Part shown: positions 40,639 to 44,718 of the stretch, one piece after another | Position numbering within the stretch: the first letter of the stretch is position 1 | Layout: every line of letters starts with the position of its first letter | DNA from: an uncultured Victivallales bacterium | GTDB lineage: Bacteria > Verrucomicrobiota > Lentisphaeria > Victivallales > UBA1829 | DNA: 44,718 nt | Direction of reading: 5' to 3' | Assembly: GCA_944390795.1 (NCBI GenBank) | Contig: CALXRI010000025.1 | Span: forward strand, 1-44,718 | Made by a program: the position numbers and the translations under genes | Notes under the pieces: model-generated | Told to the model about the DNA's origin: nothing | Seen by the model: the letters and a program-made list of their open reading frames with translations, nothing else | Databases searched by the model: none

Positions 40639-41364
40639 TTACCACCAATTGCTATCTGAATCTTTATTCGGGTGCCCGTTGTTTGGCCACCAGCGGATGT
40701 GGTCATAAGACCATCCTGAATCTTTGTAGCTTCGCATCGGTTGTCCCCATTTGCTGAAAACAAGATTTTGCGCACTGCCGTCATAGAAAAGGAAATTATC
40801 GCTCTTGCCATGCAGCATATAATAATGGTTGTCGGTAAAGTCAATGCCGTCGTGCAACTGGCAGAGCATATTGGGATGTCTGATTGACCCCGGCTTGATG
40901 AAGACGCCTTTTCCGGTTGGGTCATTGTTGGGAACTTCGCTCCAACTCCAGTCGCATTTCTGGATTACGGCTGTTGCTGCGCATCTTTTTGAGTGTCCGT
41001 AATAAGAGATATTTCCTTTATAGTTGCCTGCGATGCTGTGTGCACTTTTATACATGGTTGCCGATGTGCAGATGAAGTTTTTTGTAAAGGTTTTGATAAG
41101 GCCTGTAGCCTGGAAAAGCATGGGCAGTGAAGTCGAATAACGGTTGCCGGTATAGGACTCGGATGGCAGCCACCCCGCATAGGAATCATAATACAGAGTC
41201 GAGAGTGTTGCGATCTGTTTTAATTTTGACAGGCAGTCCACCTGATATGCCTTGTCTCTTGCGCTTTTCAGTGCCGGAAGCAGCATTGCCGCCAGAATGG
41301 CGATGATCGCTATTACGATCAGCAATTCGATCAATGTGAAAGTATTCCTTTCCGCTTTTTTCAT
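40639..41364 (-). CDS. Type II pseudopilin-like protein (prepilin-type leader)
   Basis: 241 aa. GGAGGAAAA just before ATG. The leader KKAERNTFTLIELLIVIAII is a textbook prepilin site: cut after a small or polar residue before Phe9, with Glu at position +5 and then a hydrophobic helix (to about 31). A globular domain follows and ends Trp-rich (SDSNWW). Such proteins are handled by a prepilin peptidase and built into type II secretion or pilus-like fibres. It stands 19 bp after the LacI gene inside a sugar operon, so it is probably a sugar-induced surface or secretion component. Confidence 0.88.
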   Translation of the reverse strand: MKKAERNTFTLIELLIVIAIIAILAAMLLPALKSARDKAYQVDCLSKLKQIATLSTLYYDSYAGWLPSESYTGNRYSTSLPMLFQATGLIKTFTKNFICTSATMYKSAHSIAGNYKGNISYYGHSKRCAATAVIQKCDWSWSEVPNNDPTGKGVFIKPGSIRHPNMLCQLHDGIDFTDNHYYMLHGKSDNFLFYDGSAQNLVFSKWGQPMRSYKDSGWSYDHIRWWPNNGHPNKDSDSNWW

Positions 41365-41383
41365 TTTTCCTCCGTTTTTATTT

Positions 41384-42400
41384 TTAATTCAGTTTTGCCA
41401 CTGATTCCCGTTTGATCAGCTCTGCCGGAACACGATAGGTGCCGTCCGGCTCCTGCGGCAGATCAAGCTTGCCGTGAATCAGGAGACGAAATGCATTACT
41501 GCCGAGATTTTCATGCATCTCATTGACGGATGTCAGAGGGGAAAGAGCGTTCTCTCCGGAATCCGTATATCCGAAGCCGGTCGTGGAGACATCTTCCGGG
41601 ACACGCAGTCCCTTTCGGATCGCCATGCGCTGGACCTGCATCGCCATGCCGTCGCCGATGCAGAAAAATGCAGTCGGGCGTATTTCCGGCGGACGGTCCA
41701 GCATTTCATGAAGTTTCGGCGTAATGTCCGCTTCGCAGATCATGAGGCTGAATTCCGGTTCAATTCCCGATTCCTTCAGCCCCGCCAGATACCCGTTGTA
41801 TTTTTCCGTCATATAGTGCCAGAACTGATATTCGCCGCAGACCAGTGCGATTCTGCTGTGTCCCATTGCGGCAAGATACTTGACTGTTTCACGGGAGATT
41901 TCATAGTTGCCGGATGCGACCGCCGGGAATTCGCCGTGTCCGGTTTCATACACAAAGACCAGATTCAGACCATACTGACGGCATAGAAAAGCCGTTTCCT
42001 CCCGCTTGCCGTTTTTCGTGCTCATCGAAATGACATGTTTGATCTGGCTGGAAAGGATCTCCTCGATGCAGGACGGCAGGTCGTTGTCGGTATAAGTCTT
42101 GAGCGCGTAATTGCTTGCCCCCGCGGCATCCAGAATTCCGTACAGCACCCGCGTGGCGCTCTGGCTGTGCCCGATACTGTAGTCGCCGCTGTTGATGATC
42201 GCAATCGTGGCGTTGACTCCTGTGCGCATGGCGGCGGCGAACTGATTGCGGCGGTATCCGAGTTTACGCGCGGCATCCAGAATTCTCTGGCGCGTTTCCG
42301 GGCGCAGTTTCAGTGCTCTCGGATGATTGCCGAGAGTCCGTGAAGCGGAGCCGATGTCGACTCCCGCCAGTTTTGCAACATCTTTCAATGTCGCCGCCAT
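41384..42400 (-). CDS. LacI-family transcriptional regulator
   Basis: 338 aa. GGAGGAGGCGGT stands before the ATG at 42400. Helix-turn-helix VAKLAGVDIGSASRTLGNH and hinge (KLGYRRNQFAAAMRTG), then a periplasmic-binding-protein-like ligand domain (about 62-335) with VSTTGFGYTD in place of the common VSVxGFDD. First gene of the operon running to 32326. A strong promoter with an operator-like 14-mer just after the start point indicates that it represses itself and the genes that follow. Effector unknown, most likely a sugar from the glycan broken down by the operon. Confidence 0.93.
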   Translation of the reverse strand: MAATLKDVAKLAGVDIGSASRTLGNHPRALKLRPETRQRILDAARKLGYRRNQFAAAMRTGVNATIAIINSGDYSIGHSQSATRVLYGILDAAGASNYALKTYTDNDLPSCIEEILSSQIKHVISMSTKNGKREETAFLCRQYGLNLVFVYETGHGEFPAVASGNYEISRETVKYLAAMGHSRIALVCGEYQFWHYMTEKYNGYLAGLKESGIEPEFSLMICEADITPKLHEMLDRPPEIRPTAFFCIGDGMAMQVQRMAIRKGLRVPEDVSTTGFGYTDSGENALSPLTSVNEMHENLGSNAFRLLIHGKLDLPQEPDGTYRVPAELIKRESVAKLN

Positions 42401-42423
42401 ACCGCCTCCTCCGAACTGAATAA

Positions 42424-42437
42424 AAACGTTTGTCTTA
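42424..42437. promoter_or_regulatory. LacI-type operator just downstream of the lacI promoter
   Basis: AAACGTTTGTCTTA, with a central CG and TTTGTC arm, lies about 5-18 bp after the predicted start point. The identical 14-mer recurs at 42805-42818. Confidence 0.65.
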
Positions 42438-42448
42438 ATACTTTATTA

Positions 42449-42477
42449 ATTATAAGCGGAAAATGTCTGATTATCAA
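42449..42477 (-). promoter_or_regulatory. Near-perfect sigma70 promoter of the sugar operon
   Basis: Minus strand: TTGATA (42477-42472), 17 nt, TATAAT (42454-42449). Transcription should start near 42442, about 42 nt before the lacI start codon. Confidence 0.82.
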
Positions 42478-42554
42478 GAGGTGATTCGGAAAAAAGTGAA
42501 AAATAAATCCTGGGACTGTTTGAAGCTCAGCAGAGAAATGAGTGCAAATAAATT

Positions 42555-42680
42555 ACCGCGATGCAAGCATGCGCGGTATTAGGGATTTCGCCTCCGGCGA
42601 CCAGCTTGCGCAGCTGGACCGCGGCAGGACTGAGAGTCCTGCACGAAGCAATTTTTGGCGATGCAGTGCATCGCGGTATT
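42555..42680. repeat. Array of five consecutive hairpins, possible mobile palindromic repeat
   Basis: In about 125 bp: ACCGCG/CGCGGT (42555-42577), TCGCC/GGCGA (42588-42600), CCAGCT/AGCTGG (42601-42617), GCAGGACT/AGTCCTGC (42624-42642) and GCGATGCA/TGCATCGC (42658-42674). The first and last units both end in CGCGGTATTA and both carry CGATGCA-type sequence, so they look like related ends. It is GC-rich inside AT-rich DNA. It may be a REP/MITE-like element or a structured RNA. Confidence 0.6.
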
Positions 42681-42804
42681 AACCTAAATTTTTTTGAATA
42701 AAGATTCAAGAAAAAGGAAAAGAGTTGCATTCCAGCTTGTCTCATCTGATATTCTGCTAAACTTGAAATATTAGTCGGATTTAAATTCATTTTCTGCAAA
42801 AGCC
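42681..42804. other. AT-rich intergenic stretch
   Basis: Part of the 742-nt region between the lacI start and the gene ending at 43143. Apart from the listed hairpins, operators, terminator and palindrome, I see no reading frame with a ribosome site here. Confidence 0.4.
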
Positions 42805-42818
42805 AAACGTTTGTCTTA
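42805..42818. promoter_or_regulatory. Second copy of the LacI-type operator 14-mer
   Basis: AAACGTTTGTCTTA, identical to 42424-42437 and on the same strand. With its left flank it gives GCCAAACGTTTGTC, nearly a perfect dyad. It overlaps a TATAAG hexamer (42817-42822) that could be the -10 of a plus-strand transcript. It may also be an auxiliary operator for DNA looping to the lacI promoter 381 bp away. Confidence 0.55.
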
Positions 42819-42828
42819 TAAGCATCAA

Positions 42829-42909
42829 ATCAGCCCGTCTGAAGAATGCGGGTTGCAGTGTATACGGAATTTTGAACCGACCTTCCGGTCCCGTCAAAAT
42901 TCCGTTTTT
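42829..42909 (+). ncRNA. Candidate short LacI-controlled RNA
   Basis: An operator with a -10-like TATAAG is followed after about 45 nt by a strong plus-strand terminator, with no gene between them and no plus-strand gene after. The simplest reading is a transcript of about 80 nt with a small CCCG/CGGG hairpin and the terminator stem. The -35 is poor, so the promoter is uncertain; the terminator could also be the remnant of a lost gene. Confidence 0.3.
42864..42909 (+). terminator. Strong orphan rho-independent terminator
   Basis: ACGGAATTTTGA (42864-42875) and TCAAAATTCCGT (42894-42905) form a perfect 12-bp stem with an 18-nt loop, then a T run (42905-42909). No plus-strand gene lies upstream of it. 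Confidence 0.88.
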
Positions 42910-43046
42910 ACTGCGTTTCTCGGACACTTCCGGCGCTTCCGGATTTCCCTTTCCCTGAAAGCCGATCCTTCCGCATCGATCAATTTTAATCCGTCATTCA
43001 AATATTCCTGATTTGCAATCACATTTCTTCATGTTATTTTATTCTT

Positions 43047-43090
43047 ATTGACAGAATATGATGCATTGTTGCATCTTATTGACTGTCAAT
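43047..43090. repeat. 44-bp nested palindrome
   Basis: Outer arms ATTGACAG (43047-43054) and CTGTCAAT (43083-43090), then AATA/TATT, then inner arms GATGCA (43060-43065) and TGCATC (43070-43075) around TTGT. In all about 18 pairs, with one T-T mismatch and a 2-nt bulge. Its role is unknown: operator, replication or recombination site, or element end. Confidence 0.6.
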
Positions 43091-43115
43091 ATATTAACAT
43101 GGAGAAAAGTATCAC

Positions 43116-43136
43116 CTGTTTTTTACTGAAAAACAG
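43116..43136 (-). other. Hairpin after the secreted-protein gene, weak terminator
   Basis: CTGTTTTT (43116-43123) and AAAAACAG (43129-43136) form an 8-bp stem with a 5-nt loop just after the stop at 43143. No T run follows outside the stem in the minus direction, so it may be inefficient. Confidence 0.35.
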
Positions 43137-43142
43137 AACCAT

Positions 43143-44348
43143 TTATTCTCGCACATGACACTTCAGCTCCGCTGCGGAAAATAATTCTTTCAAAGGCTGC
43201 GAAGCCTGAAACTCCCGTTTTCTACGCTCCAACTCCTCTGGTGGTAAAGGATCAAACCAACCACGTTTAGATAATACAGGCGAGCACAGATGTTCATCGG
43301 TCCTATTTGTTTGTTTAACAATAGGATGCCGAAAATATTTTTTTAGCAGGTTGTTGACTTTTAGATAGTTACATATATTATTTAGCGTATCTTCCGCATT
43401 CGATGATTTCAATGAATCATCATAAGAGACTAGAATATAGCCGGAATCTTCATTTGACAAGATAAATTCAGGCAAATTTAAACAATCTTTCATTTTCAAA
43501 CGTATTATCTTATTTGAGCGAAACACCCGCAGTTCTTTCGGCTTATTTTGATGATCAACGCCCCAAATAAGCCAATCCGCATCCTCTGATGAGATAATGT
43601 TCCCATTTGTACAACGAATTTGTTTCCCTTTGGTTTGTATTGCAGCCAATGGAATAAAATTATTATGCTGCATATCTTCAGCAACAGCAAAATCACTGTA
43701 CATAATAGAGAAAATTACCCATCTGTAAAGCTTTGGAGAATTTGAGGGTATCCACTCTTCTTGCTTTGATGTTTGTAAAGGAATACGAGCAAGAATATAT
43801 TCACGATCAATCTCATACCAAAGATGATTGGTTGCATTGGTTATTGATGCTCTTGAAAATGGAACTGAATTCATAAATAAAATTGGTTGACCATGCCAGT
43901 ACCCCCTATAACGCATAGTCTGATCTTCATTGACAAAACCTTTTATTGTTTGTTGCGTTTGTAAATCAAAAATTTTTTCAGTAGACCATATTCTAAAAGA
44001 AATTCTTCCCATTGCATCCGACAATAAATCTGGAAAAATGATTCGAAAAATTCCTTTGCTCACAAAATATGCAAGTGGAAACCTCACTGAAATGAAAGAT
44101 GACTTTTCCTTGCTGTTGGCTGGAGCGCAAATACTGCCAGGTAAAAAATGTTGCCGAACTTCATTTGTGCTTAAATCCATGACATATAACTTTATTGCGG
44201 ATTCAACTTTCCCGGGATCTTGACAATAACTCAATAGCCCGTCATCAATATATAATTTAGCTATGTTATTTTCCTCAGACCAAACTGGAAGTGAAAGGAA
44301 ACACAGCACGACTAATAAAATATGGCTTTTCAAATGTAACACAATCAT
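43143..44348 (-). CDS. Secreted protein of unknown function in AT-rich DNA
   Basis: 401 aa. Signal peptide about 1-25 (hydrophobic ILLVVLCFLSLPVWS). No domain recognised. The mature protein has mixed strands, many aromatic residues and a strongly charged end (PLPPEELERRKREFQ). The start at 44348 has only a weak ribosome site. Base composition is visibly more AT-rich than the genes before 41000, so the gene may have been acquired. It follows a small ORF by 28 bp on the same strand. The reading frame is long and free of stops, so it is a real gene, but its role cannot be stated. Confidence 0.65.
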   Translation of the reverse strand: MIVLHLKSHILLVVLCFLSLPVWSEENNIAKLYIDDGLLSYCQDPGKVESAIKLYVMDLSTNEVRQHFLPGSICAPANSKEKSSFISVRFPLAYFVSKGIFRIIFPDLLSDAMGRISFRIWSTEKIFDLQTQQTIKGFVNEDQTMRYRGYWHGQPILFMNSVPFSRASITNATNHLWYEIDREYILARIPLQTSKQEEWIPSNSPKLYRWVIFSIMYSDFAVAEDMQHNNFIPLAAIQTKGKQIRCTNGNIISSEDADWLIWGVDHQNKPKELRVFRSNKIIRLKMKDCLNLPEFILSNEDSGYILVSYDDSLKSSNAEDTLNNICNYLKVNNLLKKYFRHPIVKQTNRTDEHLCSPVLSKRGWFDPLPPEELERRKREFQASQPLKELFSAAELKCHVRE

Positions 44349-44376
44349 AACTTTTCAATTAAATATAAAAATGGCT

Positions 44377-44667
44377 TCAATTGGAACAATAATATCCATA
44401 CATAATTTCATTATCAATATCATAAAAAGCTTGAGCACCACGAGAAGGTGTATTTAATATGACTCTATAATTTCCATCTTCTCGATCGATAGCTATCCCA
44501 TTGGTTGTGGCAAAAATAAAATTCATATTCGCTTTAGGAGATGGGAATCCAGCAAAACACACATATCCAGCAGGCAATAGTTGTTTACAAAAAGACCACT
44601 GGTTATGTGTTAGAAAAAAAATAAAATCATCATGCGAAATATTGCGCCTCTCCCCTAGGTTGGACAA
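44377..44667 (-). CDS. Small ORF, probably a gene remnant
   Basis: Up to 96 aa, but the only upstream start is TTG at 44667 without a ribosome site, one codon after an in-frame stop; an internal Met leaves about 49 aa. The composition is ordinary for a coding region (NFIFATTNGIAIDREDGNYR). In another frame a 20-codon ORF from the window edge ends at 44655. This arrangement fits a gene broken by a frameshift, or the 3' end of one gene followed by a short ORF. No domain recognised. Confidence 0.3.
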   Translation of the reverse strand: MSNLGERRNISHDDFIFFLTHNQWSFCKQLLPAGYVCFAGFPSPKANMNFIFATTNGIAIDREDGNYRVILNTPSRGAQAFYDIDNEIMYGYYCSN

Positions 44668-44718
44668 CTTTTATTAAAAGATTGGTGTAAAGACCCTTGG
44701 TTTACTGTATCCCATTGT

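Noticed and set aside
1-44718. tRNA, rRNA or CRISPR genes
   Set aside because: No cloverleaf with T-loop signature, rRNA segment or spaced repeat array was noticed on reading. A tRNA or RNA-family scan would be needed to exclude them fully.

Overview
The window looks like a piece of a chromosome from a carbohydrate-degrading bacterium of the PVC group. Lentisphaerota (Victivallis-like) is my best guess. That is inference from content: a type II pseudopilin inside a sugar-regulated operon, many Gfo/Idh/MocA oxidoreductases and sugar isomerase-like TIM barrels, DUF4838 and acetyl-xylan-esterase type secreted enzymes, LacI regulators, and a long PPi-dependent phosphofructokinase. No rRNA, tRNA, CRISPR array or phage genes were recognised.

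Layout. 1-5242 (minus strand): two tandem paralogous secreted acetyl-xylan-esterase-like proteins with a terminator, then a sugar isomerase/oxidoreductase pair. 5243-6610: an IS110-family transposase preceded by about 290 nt of non-coding left end, the expected place for a bridge RNA. 6744-15118 (minus): an envelope/protein-handling cluster of metallo-beta-lactamase-fold hydrolase, MoxR ATPase, DUF58, DUF3488/transglutaminase and AsmA-like protein. 15119-18184 (plus): an RRM protein with its own promoter and terminator, then a LacI/oxidoreductase operon with a clear promoter flanked by operators. 18213-20988 (minus): pnp and rpsO, with a hairpin in the pnp leader and a terminator after rpsO. 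21196-24632: an FAD oxidoreductase divergent from a PocR-AraC regulator, which converges on an iron-type alcohol dehydrogenase. 24858-30608 (plus): pfp, gatC and gatA, an oxidoreductase and a secreted thioredoxin-fold/helical-repeat protein.

30609-32325 (plus) is a small probable iron-response locus: two copies of a dyad AATTAGC-N5-CTAATT lie in front of DUF3793 and flavodoxin genes. A DUF2325 gene behind them has an in-frame TGA and has lost its C-terminus at the junction with the next locus.

32326-42400 (minus) is an eight-gene sugar-catabolic operon. Reading from the promoter it has: LacI regulator, type II pseudopilin, an unrecognised cytoplasmic TIM-barrel-like protein, a DUF4838 secreted enzyme with a CBM9-like domain, a secreted stand-alone copy of that enzyme's last domain, a glycosidase-like protein, an oxidoreductase and an isomerase. 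The stand-alone domain comes from a 421-bp direct duplication of about 96% identity. The lacI promoter (TTGATA-17-TATAAT) has an operator just downstream, and a second copy of the same 14-mer lies 381 bp upstream.

42401-43142 has no recognisable gene but is rich in structure: a row of five perfect or near-perfect hairpins, an operator followed by a strong plus-strand terminator (a possible short regulated RNA), and a 44-bp nested palindrome. From about 43000 to the end the DNA becomes clearly more AT-rich and carries a secreted protein I do not recognise and a small broken-looking ORF, which suggests acquired DNA.

Names come from motif recognition by eye, without database searches. Base-pair counts and promoter spacings were counted by hand.
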